Shown piece after piece: positions 7,955-14,904 of a stretch of DNA of 21,920 nucleotides. The position numbers and the translations under genes are program-made. Each line of letters begins with the position of its first letter. The stretch's first letter is position 1. The stretch is from Chlorobiota bacterium (GTDB taxonomy: Bacteria > Bacteroidota > Ignavibacteria > Kapaibacteriales > NICIL-2). The notes under the pieces are model-generated. The model was given only the letters and a program-made list of their open reading frames with translations, did not search any database and was not told the origin of the DNA. The stretch lies in NCBI GenBank assembly GCA_003695605.1, contig RFIK01000203.1, forward strand, positions 1-21,920. The letters run 5' to 3'.

Positions 7955-8829
7955 CACTCGATGTTCTGCACTTGTTCGCGGATGCGCTCAAGCTCTTCTT
8001 TGACGGAAACGACCATTTGGCTGATTTCAGCGTCGTTTGCTTTCGAGCCGATGGTGTTGATTTCCCGGTGCATTTCCTGTAGCAAGAAGTTCAATTGTCG
8101 GCCGATAGGCTCCGTGCTCTTGAGTGCTTCGAGGAAGAACTTGATGTGGCTGCGGAGGCGAATGATTTCTTCCGAACAGTCGAGCTTATCGGCAAGCAGG
8201 AGAATCTCCAGTTGGAGGCGTTGCTCGTCAATTTCGTCGGATTCGAATAGCTGTGCAATCCGCGAGCGGAGCCGCTCGCGCTCTTCGGGAACACGGTGCA
8301 TGCTGCGCTCTTCGATGCGGTCGAGCCGTTCTTCGATCGTTTTGATGCGGGCGCGAATGTCCTTTGCGAGCTCTTTGCCCTCGTTCTTCCGCATGGTATC
8401 AAGGCTTGCAAGCGCAGCGCGGACAGCTTTGACGACTACTTTCCACTCTCGTTCGGCAAGCTCTAAGAGTGCTGTGTCGTCGGTGGTGTAGATGTCCGGA
8501 ATGCGGAGCAGATCTCCAAGGCCGACAGGCGCGCTGACTTTGAGCTTCTTGCGGAGCTTTTCGAGCTGTTGCCAGTAGGCTTCGATCCGCTCGAGGCTGA
8601 GCGTGGATGCAAGCGGTGAGTCACTATCGGTTTTGACGGTCACTTGCACAGTGCCGCGTCCAATCACACTCCGCAGAAGCTCCCGAAGCTCGATTTCCTT
8701 GTGGGAAAGCTGCTTCGGCAGCCGGCAGCTAATCTCGAGGTAGCGACCGTTGACCGTGCGGATTTCGACAGTAGCCCGAATACCTTGTTCGCTCAGCGAG
8801 GCGGTGCTGAGCGCTGTCATGCTCTTCAT
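7954..8829 (-). CDS. yicC: YicC/YloC family endoribonuclease
   Basis: A 291-residue cytoplasmic protein of the YicC family, whose members have been reported as endoribonucleases. The N-terminus MKSMTALSTASL resembles the family opening MxxSMTGFGRA. Further family signatures are EIRTVNGRYLEISCRLP (22-38), EGKELAKDI near 150, DKLDCSEEIIRLRSHI (214-229) and GRQLNFLLQEMHREINTIGS (243-262). The long middle, about 120-200, is helical and coiled-coil rich. The frame is open to GTG 8880, but ATG 8829 matches the family start, has AGAAG seven bases upstream and lies downstream of a TATCTTTG box that the longer version would bury. It is translationally coupled to gmk downstream. Confidence 0.94.
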   Translation of the reverse strand: MKSMTALSTASLSEQGIRATVEIRTVNGRYLEISCRLPKQLSHKEIELRELLRSVIGRGTVQVTVKTDSDSPLASTLSLERIEAYWQQLEKLRKKLKVSAPVGLGDLLRIPDIYTTDDTALLELAEREWKVVVKAVRAALASLDTMRKNEGKELAKDIRARIKTIEERLDRIEERSMHRVPEERERLRSRIAQLFESDEIDEQRLQLEILLLADKLDCSEEIIRLRSHIKFFLEALKSTEPIGRQLNFLLQEMHREINTIGSKANDAEISQMVVSVKEELERIREQVQNIE

Positions 8830-8864
8830 ACGTTCTTCTGGGTGGTTCCGGACACTCGTGAGCA

Positions 8865-8872
8865 CAAAGATA
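8865..8872 (-). promoter_or_regulatory. Candidate -7 box (TATCTTTG) for yicC-gmk
   Basis: On the minus strand this reads TATCTTTG, an exact match to the Bacteroidota -7 pattern TAnnTTTG. It lies 35 nt upstream of the yicC ATG at 8829. No TTG occurs at the expected 19-nt distance upstream, so only half of the promoter pattern is present. It sits in the 77-nt divergent gap between yicC and the EamA transporter gene. Confidence 0.35.
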
Positions 8873-8906
8873 CGGCGCACTCGACCCCCGGAGGTTCACA
8901 CAAGTT

Positions 8907-9824
8907 TTGCAGATTACGTTCGATGGATTGCAACGTTCTTGGTTCGGCGGTGTGAATATCCCTGCGCTTGTTGCACTGCAGCAGCTTGTTGCCTCCAGCA
9001 CGCATATCGTCGCACGTTCGGTTGCTCAGGCAGTGCCTGCGACGACGGTTGTATTCTACCGTGGCGTCTTTTCGGTCCTTACGTATGCGGTGTGGATCTG
9101 GTTTGTCCAGCGGCAGGGAAGTGCGGGAACGTTCCAGTGGCGCGATTGGTGGCGCTTTGCGCTCTTAGGGCTGGTGAATATGCCGCTCAACCAGTATCTC
9201 TTCGTTGCAGGACTTCGCTACACGACTGCACCGAACGCAGCATTGGCATTTGCGCTCTCGCCGGTATTCGTGCTCGTATTCGCGTCGGTGCTCTTAAAGG
9301 AGCGGTTGCGGTGGCATGCGATGATCGGCATAGCGCTCGCTGTCCTCGGAGCGGCGATCGTTGCATTTCAACGCGGTGCTTCGCTACAGTCGGAGGTCAC
9401 CGTCGGCAACCTGATGGAGTTGGCTGCCAGTTGTGCGTGGTCGTTCTACACTGTCTGGGGGCGTCCACTTGTGCAACGGTACGGCGCCGTCCCGACAACG
9501 GCGCTCGGTATGCTCTGGGGCCTGGTGCTGTTTGTGCCCATTGCCGCGTTTGTGCCGGGCGGTCTGATGCCACCGGCTGCGATGAGTCCGAGGCAGTGGG
9601 GCGAGATTGCATACCTGGGCATCGTTACCAGCGGTGTGGGCTGGGCGCTCTGGTATGTGCTCCTCCGGCAGATGGAAGCAAGCCGGCTTGCGGTGTTCAA
9701 TAACCTGCAGCCCATCGTGACAGTGATCCTCTCCTGGATTGCATTTGGGGAACTGCCACCGCCTGCGTTCTGGATCGGGGGTGCGATTGCTCTTACGGGG
9801 GTTCTTCTGGCGCAACGCACCTGA
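8907..9824 (+). CDS. EamA-family (DMT superfamily) transporter
   Basis: An integral inner-membrane protein of 305 residues with about ten membrane helices, made of two EamA repeats (about 17-155 and 165-303). Typical repeat features are FYRG (50-53), GLRYTTAPNAALAFALSPVF (102-121) followed by LLKERL, and in the second half NNLQPIVTVILSW followed by FGE. The family moves small metabolites such as amino acids, nucleobases or drugs, often as exporters; the substrate cannot be read from sequence. There is no ATG start. TTG 8907 has GGAGG at 8890-8894, 12 nt upstream, which is rather far; TTG 8928 and GTG 8952 are alternatives. GTG 8952 gives a shorter N-terminus that leads straight into the first helix. 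The gene is monocistronic, divergent from yicC and only 6 nt from the convergent ABC ATPase gene. Confidence 0.9.
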   Translation: MQITFDGLQRSWFGGVNIPALVALQQLVASSTHIVARSVAQAVPATTVVFYRGVFSVLTYAVWIWFVQRQGSAGTFQWRDWWRFALLGLVNMPLNQYLFVAGLRYTTAPNAALAFALSPVFVLVFASVLLKERLRWHAMIGIALAVLGAAIVAFQRGASLQSEVTVGNLMELAASCAWSFYTVWGRPLVQRYGAVPTTALGMLWGLVLFVPIAAFVPGGLMPPAAMSPRQWGEIAYLGIVTSGVGWALWYVLLRQMEASRLAVFNNLQPIVTVILSWIAFGELPPPAFWIGGAIALTGVLLAQRT

Positions 9825-9830
9825 AATGTG

Positions 9831-10913
9831 TCAGAGCCTCTTGCCATCTGCGTCGAAGAGAAGAATCGCTCGGGGATCGAATCGAACGCCAATGGATGTG
9901 CCTGGCGGGAGCACGGCTGTCGGTGGCAGGCGCATGGTCAGGAGCACGCTTCCGCCGACGCGTCCGCGTACGATGCATTCGTGTCCGAGATACTCGACGT
10001 GCTCGACCGTGAGCTGGACGTGAGCGTCGCTCGACGGGAGGACGTGCTCGGGGCGGATCGCAAGCGTTGCGTTCAGAGGCAGTGATGGCGGAGTTCTTCG
10101 GAGGATGTCCGGCTCGAGCTGCAGTGTGAGTGCGGTATCGTGGGCACGGAACAGGAGCATCCCCTCAGCAGCATCGAGCACCCCTGCGATCGTGTTGATT
10201 GGCAGTGTTCCCAGGAACGTTGCAACGAACAGCTCCGCCGGATCGCTGTACAGCTCGGCAGGGCTGCCGACTTGCAACAGCCGTCCGTGATCGAGAACAG
10301 CGATGCGATCGCCCATCGTCATCGCTTCCGTGTGATCGTGGGTGACGTAGAGCGTTGTAATGCCGATTCGTCGCTGGAGTGCTGCCAATTCTGCTCGCAT
10401 TTCCATGCGGAGCCGTGTGTCGAGATTTGAAAGAGGCTCGTCGAAGAGGAACACCCGGGGCGAGCGCACCAACGCTCGACCGACAGCCACCCGTTGCTGC
10501 TGCCCGCCGGAAAGCTCGCGCGGAAAGCGTTCGAGCAGCCCTTCGAGGCTGAGCAACGCTGCAACCTGCCGGACGTGCAGCGTAATCTCTGCCTTCGAGA
10601 TCTTCCGCACACGCAGAGGGAATGCGATGTTTTCTGCAACGGTCATGTGTGGGTAGAGGGCGTAGTTCTGGAAGACCATCCCGACGTCCCGGCGCTGAGG
10701 CGGAAGAGTGCTGATTGGGCGGCCGTCGAAGTAAATCTCGCCGCTTGTCGGCGATTCTAACCCGGCGATGAGCCGGAGCAGTGTGCTTTTCCCGCAGCCC
10801 GATGGTCCGACGACGACGAGAAATTCTCCGCGTTCCACCTCAAGCTCGATGCCATCGAGCGCAACGGATGCTCCGAATAGCTTGCGGAGTTGCTCAAGGC
10901 GTAGCTTGGTCAT
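9831..10913 (-). CDS. ABC transporter ATP-binding protein, MalK/UgpC type
   Basis: A 360-residue ATPase of the carbohydrate-importer (CUT1-like) class. Residues 1-235 form the nucleotide-binding domain: Walker A GPSGCGKST (36-44), Q-loop FQNYALYPHMTV (Q82), signature LSGGQQQRVAVGRA (134-147), Walker B VFLFDEPLSNLD (154-165) and switch His in YVTHDH (H192). Residues 236-360 form the C-terminal TOBE/OB regulatory domain (LAIRPEHV, EYLGHECIVRG). It would energise import of sugars, glycerol phosphate, polyamines or a similar solute, but no permease or binding-protein gene is in the window, so the partner is unknown. It overlaps hrcA by 4 nt (ATGA) and is therefore probably co-expressed with the heat-shock repressor. 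No terminator is visible in the 6-nt gap to the convergent EamA gene. Confidence 0.94.
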   Translation of the reverse strand: MTKLRLEQLRKLFGASVALDGIELEVERGEFLVVVGPSGCGKSTLLRLIAGLESPTSGEIYFDGRPISTLPPQRRDVGMVFQNYALYPHMTVAENIAFPLRVRKISKAEITLHVRQVAALLSLEGLLERFPRELSGGQQQRVAVGRALVRSPRVFLFDEPLSNLDTRLRMEMRAELAALQRRIGITTLYVTHDHTEAMTMGDRIAVLDHGRLLQVGSPAELYSDPAELFVATFLGTLPINTIAGVLDAAEGMLLFRAHDTALTLQLEPDILRRTPPSLPLNATLAIRPEHVLPSSDAHVQLTVEHVEYLGHECIVRGRVGGSVLLTMRLPPTAVLPPGTSIGVRFDPRAILLFDADGKRL

Positions 10914-11995
10914 TGCTTGGGAGGGCTGCTGTCGTGCTCGTAACGTGCCAACAGAGAGGCAACTTCTCCGACCAGTGCCATCATCTTGGCATAGTCCATC
11001 CGCTTGGGGCCGACGACGCCAATTGCGTACGTCGCAGAGCCGATCTTATAGCGTGTTGAGATCAGCGCGTACTCGGTCAATTGCCGGTCGCCGAGCTCTT
11101 GCCCGATTTTGACCTGGACGCCGTACAGTGGCGCGTCGCTGGTGCTCTCGAGCAGGTGGATAATCATCTCTTCGTTCTCGAGCAGCTCAATAACTGCCCG
11201 GAATCGTTCGGGAGAGGAAAATTCCGGCTGTTGCACCAATTGCTGGGCGCCGGCAACGTAGACGCGGTGGCTTTCGTGCTGGGCAAAGAGGACATCGAGG
11301 GATTCAGCGAAGACACGGAGGACAGGGTGGCTCATCTCCTCCCGCATCAGGAGTGCAAAGCGCTCGCGGACAAAGTCGAGTGTGCGTCCTGCGAGCCGCT
11401 CGCTGAGCACTTGCCCAAGCTCGTGCAGCTCGGATGGATTGAGCTCAGCATCAGTTTCGAGCGTGATGGTGCGGACAACGTCCGAATCGAGATCAACGAC
11501 GACGACAAACCGCTGCGACGAGAGCGGTACAAGCTCCACGCGACGGATAACTAAATCGCGCAAGCTGGGCAGTTGTGCAACACCGAGCAGGTGCGATAGC
11601 TCTCCGAGAATACGCGAGGCAGTCCGGAGTGCCAGCTCACCACTGATGGATGCAAGACGCTCGCGGAGCGCTTGCGCTTCGCGCTGAGTAAGCTTCCCGT
11701 ACTGCATCAGGTAGTCCACGTAGAGGCGGTAACCTTTATCCGTCGGAATTCTCCCAGCGGAGGTGTGCGGATGCGTCAGATACCCGCGGTCCTCTAAGTC
11801 AGCCATGACGTTGCGGATGGTTGCTGGCGATAGCCGCAGCGTCCGCCCGAGCATCCGGGCAAGCGTGTGCGAACCGACGGGTGCTGCGCGCAGGACGTAC
11901 GTCTGCACTATCGCGCGGAGAATTGTCTGTTCACGTTCGCTCAAATCCAGCTCGCTCCGTTGCATCGGTGCGGCGCGCGAACCGAGCGCATTCAT
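10910..11995 (-). CDS. hrcA: Heat-inducible transcription repressor HrcA
   Basis: A 361-residue cytoplasmic repressor that normally binds the CIRCE operator and controls groESL and dnaK operons. The N-terminal winged helix covers about residues 18-95, with LSPATIRNVMADLEDRGYLT followed by the family signature HTSAGRIPTDKGYRLYVDYL. The C-terminal dimerisation region ends with IGVVGPKRMDYAKM, another HrcA hallmark. Length is normal. ATG 11995 is used; ATG 11965 (Met11) is a possible shorter start, but neither has a strong ribosome site. hrcA is followed by an ABC ATPase gene instead of grpE, dnaK or dnaJ, and no CIRCE repeat (TTAGCACTC-N9-GAGTGCTAA) was seen upstream. The 57-nt gap to the upstream GH2-like gene allows read-through transcription. 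Confidence 0.96.
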   Translation of the reverse strand: MNALGSRAAPMQRSELDLSEREQTILRAIVQTYVLRAAPVGSHTLARMLGRTLRLSPATIRNVMADLEDRGYLTHPHTSAGRIPTDKGYRLYVDYLMQYGKLTQREAQALRERLASISGELALRTASRILGELSHLLGVAQLPSLRDLVIRRVELVPLSSQRFVVVVDLDSDVVRTITLETDAELNPSELHELGQVLSERLAGRTLDFVRERFALLMREEMSHPVLRVFAESLDVLFAQHESHRVYVAGAQQLVQQPEFSSPERFRAVIELLENEEMIIHLLESTSDAPLYGVQVKIGQELGDRQLTEYALISTRYKIGSATYAIGVVGPKRMDYAKMMALVGEVASLLARYEHDSSPPKQ

Positions 11996-12052
11996 CGCCC
12001 ATCGAACCGATGTTCAACCTGCTCGAAAAAACGCACAAGAGCACGCTGCATT

Positions 12053-14593
12053 TTATGGGAAGAACAGTTGGAGAAAGTGCAGAAGGTAACTTCCCCAGGC
12101 ACGTGTGGATTGGAGCACAACGCCAATGATACTTGCGATGATGGCAATACTCCCCAGACCTGCGATGTACACCAGCCAGGGAACTTCCTCGAAGACGATC
12201 GAACATGCTCGGAGCAACCGGAGGATACTCCAGAGTGTTGTGATTGCAAGGAGGCTCAACCACAGCAGCGGTGGTGTTATCGCTAGGAGTCGAAAGAGCA
12301 GCATTGCAAAGGGAAGGAAGAGAACAACCGGCACCAATGCCCAGACGACCATCGTCAGTGCGTCGGCGAAAAACACCGCACGCTTGGCAATGGCAGCAAT
12401 CAACCGCACGCCGAGAGCAATCACCACGATCGTAACGAGCACAACCAGCACGATGACAGTTATCGCCAGCTCCGGTGACCACGCAAGCTGGATGTAGAGC
12501 GATTTCCCGCTCGGACTGAGCGTCAACAGATTGCTCACGTAGTCAGCGGCAGGAGATTGGCGCGTGACGTACAGCAGTGTTGCCAGCACGAGTGCGTAGG
12601 TAGTAGCCAGTAACAGCGCCAGCAGAAGCGTCTGCCCCTGAAGCAAGATTCGTTGGTCACGAATGTCCATGAAAAAATTGTGCGAGTGCAGAAATGCCCG
12701 CAGCATGTACTCGCGGAAGCGCCGTGATCGATTCATGAGCCAGAAAAGGAGCACAAGTCCACCCATCCCACCAGCCATGAACACGTAGGGTGTACCGGCA
12801 TTGTAGCTTCCTGCCTGGAGAAGAGGCTCTGGTTCGCCAGTGTTGAGTGCGCGGAGCATTTCGAAAGCCAACCGAGGGCGCCCTGCTGTGTCGAGTAGCC
12901 CCTCGTAGCAGAGTGGCTCCGAGGGTGTATTCGTTGTCAGGAGAGGGAAGAGCGTGCGATAATCGTTCAAGCAACGAATGATTGTACCTCCGGCGCCGTA
13001 GGCTGCGGCAAGACGGTAGAGCTGGCTCAGTGATGCTGCCTGTGCTTCAACAGAGAGTGGATCGGCATAGCCGTTACGGTTGAATGGCTGTACGAGTGCA
13101 CCGCCGAGAAGTGCCCACGGCATCCGACCAAGCGTCGAGAGAGTGCGGGAAAGTTCGGCCTCGATAGTGCTGCGACCGCGCCACTGGGTCTGATCGCTGA
13201 TGAGGGCAGCATCGAGCGGGAACGACTTGCCTCCATCGCCGTCGAGTGTGTGCCCAGCTTCCAACGTTGCAAAACGGAGTGTGCCCGGTGGCACAAGTGG
13301 TGCAACAGTTGCGATGAACTCCTTGACGGCACGCTTCGACAGTGGTACCATCGAACTGAGCACGTATCCAACGACACAAGGCTCACTACCGAATGCATCA
13401 CGCAGCCGAATCATCACGTTCTGTGCGCGTGTGCGGAGCTCCTCTCCCGCATAGTAGCGTGTTGGGAGATCGCCGAACGGAAGATCGAGCACCACTGCAA
13501 TCCCTGCACTGCTGCAAAGCTCCAAAAAACGCGGCGCTGGGGGGATCCAGGCACAGTAAACGAGGTTGACACCGAGCTGCCGGAGCACGCCGATGTCGCG
13601 TTCGTAGTCAGGCTCAACGAGCGCCCCATCCGGTCGGCGTTGCCACTGGTCAACGTACACAACACCTCGCGCGAGGACTGGCGCACCATTGATGCGAAAG
13701 AGCGCGTGCTCGCCACGATCCGGTTGTACCGAGCGTAACGCAATACTGCGCTCGAGGTCATCGAGCTGAACACCTGCAGCACTGATTTCGACCTGCAACT
13801 GGTAGAGCGAAGGCGATTGCACCGACCACAGCTGTGGCGATGGTACGTGTAGCTCTGCGGTGACAGGGAGTGTGCGATCGGGAATCGGCACGATGGGCTG
13901 TTCGCTCGAGGCAATGATCGTACCGCCCTGCCGCAGCGTTGCACGGAGCAGAAGGTTGGTCGAAGTGCCCGCTCGCTGGCAGCCGACGGAGACGGTGATG
14001 CGGAGAACTGCCTTCTCGTAGCTGAGCTGTTGGTCGAGCACGACGCGTTCGATCGTTGCTGCCGATGCACTTCCGATAAGGGTTACAGGACGAACAATGC
14101 CTATCGGCCGGAGCGGAGCACGCCATTGCATCCGCTGCTGCAGCGCAGATTCGTCCGATGCGTAGCTTGCGCTCAGTTCGAGTGTGTTCCGCCCTGCGTG
14201 GAGGACGCCACGCGGAATCGTAACGGAAAATGGAACCTGCCCACTGAAAAATCGCCCCAAGTACTGACCATTGATAGTGACTTCGACTGCGTCTCGAACA
14301 CCACCGAAGGAAAGGTGCCAACTGCGCTCAAGGGCGGTACTATCGAGGTGAATCGTTTTGCGGTAGAGAATTCGGTTTGGTGGGTCGGCTTCCACCCGTG
14401 GAAGTGTGACTGGTTGCCATGAGCGCCCATCATCGAGCGAGCGATGCCATTGCCCAGCAAGCGGGACAACGACGCGTGTCCGAGACTGCCACGGAAGAAC
14501 ATCTCCCCCCACCGCACTCAGTGTGGTGGCACCAAAAGTGATTGCTATGGCAAGGAATAACCGCACAACGAGGCTTGGAGAAAACAGTAGCAT
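12053..14593 (-). CDS. Membrane-anchored GH2-like (beta-galactosidase fold) protein, probable pseudoenzyme
   Basis: An 846-residue envelope protein. A signal peptide or first membrane helix lies at about residues 6-28. Residues 40-175 resemble a GH2 sugar-binding jelly roll (LYRKTIHLD, HLSFGGVRDAVEVTINGQYL), and 185-290 the GH2 Ig-like domain. Residues 295-585 resemble the GH2 TIM barrel (FRINGAPVLARGVVY, then DIGVLRQLGVNLVY). Where GH2 enzymes have the acid/base motif NE, this protein reads VVGYVLSSMVPLS (407-419); where the nucleophile Glu is expected it reads MPWALLGGALVQPF (491-504). Both catalytic glutamates therefore seem absent. About six membrane helices follow (near 602-620, 651-676, 708-736, 740-767, 769-793 and 806-827), vaguely like a Yip1-type bundle. 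Binding of envelope glycans is inference. ATG 14593 has GGAG six bases upstream; the frame is open to TTG 14617. hrcA follows after 57 nt. Confidence 0.82.
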   Translation of the reverse strand: MLLFSPSLVVRLFLAIAITFGATTLSAVGGDVLPWQSRTRVVVPLAGQWHRSLDDGRSWQPVTLPRVEADPPNRILYRKTIHLDSTALERSWHLSFGGVRDAVEVTINGQYLGRFFSGQVPFSVTIPRGVLHAGRNTLELSASYASDESALQQRMQWRAPLRPIGIVRPVTLIGSASAATIERVVLDQQLSYEKAVLRITVSVGCQRAGTSTNLLLRATLRQGGTIIASSEQPIVPIPDRTLPVTAELHVPSPQLWSVQSPSLYQLQVEISAAGVQLDDLERSIALRSVQPDRGEHALFRINGAPVLARGVVYVDQWQRRPDGALVEPDYERDIGVLRQLGVNLVYCAWIPPAPRFLELCSSAGIAVVLDLPFGDLPTRYYAGEELRTRAQNVMIRLRDAFGSEPCVVGYVLSSMVPLSKRAVKEFIATVAPLVPPGTLRFATLEAGHTLDGDGGKSFPLDAALISDQTQWRGRSTIEAELSRTLSTLGRMPWALLGGALVQPFNRNGYADPLSVEAQAASLSQLYRLAAAYGAGGTIIRCLNDYRTLFPLLTTNTPSEPLCYEGLLDTAGRPRLAFEMLRALNTGEPEPLLQAGSYNAGTPYVFMAGGMGGLVLLFWLMNRSRRFREYMLRAFLHSHNFFMDIRDQRILLQGQTLLLALLLATTYALVLATLLYVTRQSPAADYVSNLLTLSPSGKSLYIQLAWSPELAITVIVLVVLVTIVVIALGVRLIAAIAKRAVFFADALTMVVWALVPVVLFLPFAMLLFRLLAITPPLLWLSLLAITTLWSILRLLRACSIVFEEVPWLVYIAGLGSIAIIASIIGVVLQSTRAWGSYLLHFLQLFFP

Positions 14594-14904
14594 CCGATGC
14601 TCCGGGCAAAAACGCAACGTTCGGTGACAACAGTTGACGCGTGCTCAACGTGGAGCGAGCTTGTTCCGAATGCGGGCGAAAATACGAGCAGCGCTCCAGC
14701 GTCGTATGCGTCAACCAGGAGCGGCTGGGACAAGTGTAATTTTGAGGTGCAAGACGAAGCGACGTCCGCTGCAACAGTACCACCACCCAAGAGGATACCA
14801 TCGTTGATCCACTGTGCTACCTGCTCGTTGTGACGTAAGGATTGCTGTTGCTTTCTGCACGCAACAGTGGCGGTAGTATCCATCATCGGAGATTCCATCG
14901 AACT
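14594..14904. other. Divergent non-coding region between the GH2-like gene and sprA
   Basis: About 310 nt with no convincing gene, holding the start signals of both divergent genes. On the plus strand TAATTTTG (14737-14744) is a candidate -7 box for sprA. On the minus strand TATTTTCG (one mismatch to TAnnTTTG) could serve the GH2-like gene. A perfect short inverted repeat, GTTGA-N7-TCAAC, lies at 14633-14649. A looser one, TGGAGCG/CGCTCCA, pairs 14651-14657 with 14692-14698. Neither has a T-run, so they are not terminators. The last 60 nt could instead be the N-terminus of sprA if TTG 14842 or 14848 is the real start. Confidence 0.55.
14737..14744 (+). promoter_or_regulatory. sprA: Candidate -7 box (TAATTTTG) for sprA
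   Basis: TAATTTTG matches TAnnTTTG, the Bacteroidota -7 consensus. It lies about 160 nt before GTG 14905, or about 100 nt before TTG 14848, so the leader would be long. There is no TTG at the expected -33 spacing. The decamer TAATTTTGAG is identical to the one at 16-25 upstream of the T9SS cargo gene. Confidence 0.35.

Noticed and set aside
8830..8880. Extended yicC start at GTG 8880
   Set aside because: The family N-terminus begins at ATG 8829, and the extra residues would run over the candidate promoter box at 8865-8872.
8750..9703. A 317-codon plus-strand frame overlapping yicC's start and the EamA gene
   Set aside because: Its translation is rich in Cys and Arg and resembles no protein family. 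The EamA frame has clear membrane helices and family motifs.
14651..14698. Inverted repeat TGGAGCG/CGCTCCA as a terminator or attachment site
   Set aside because: The seven-base arms are separated by 34 nt, there is no T-run and no mobile-element gene nearby.
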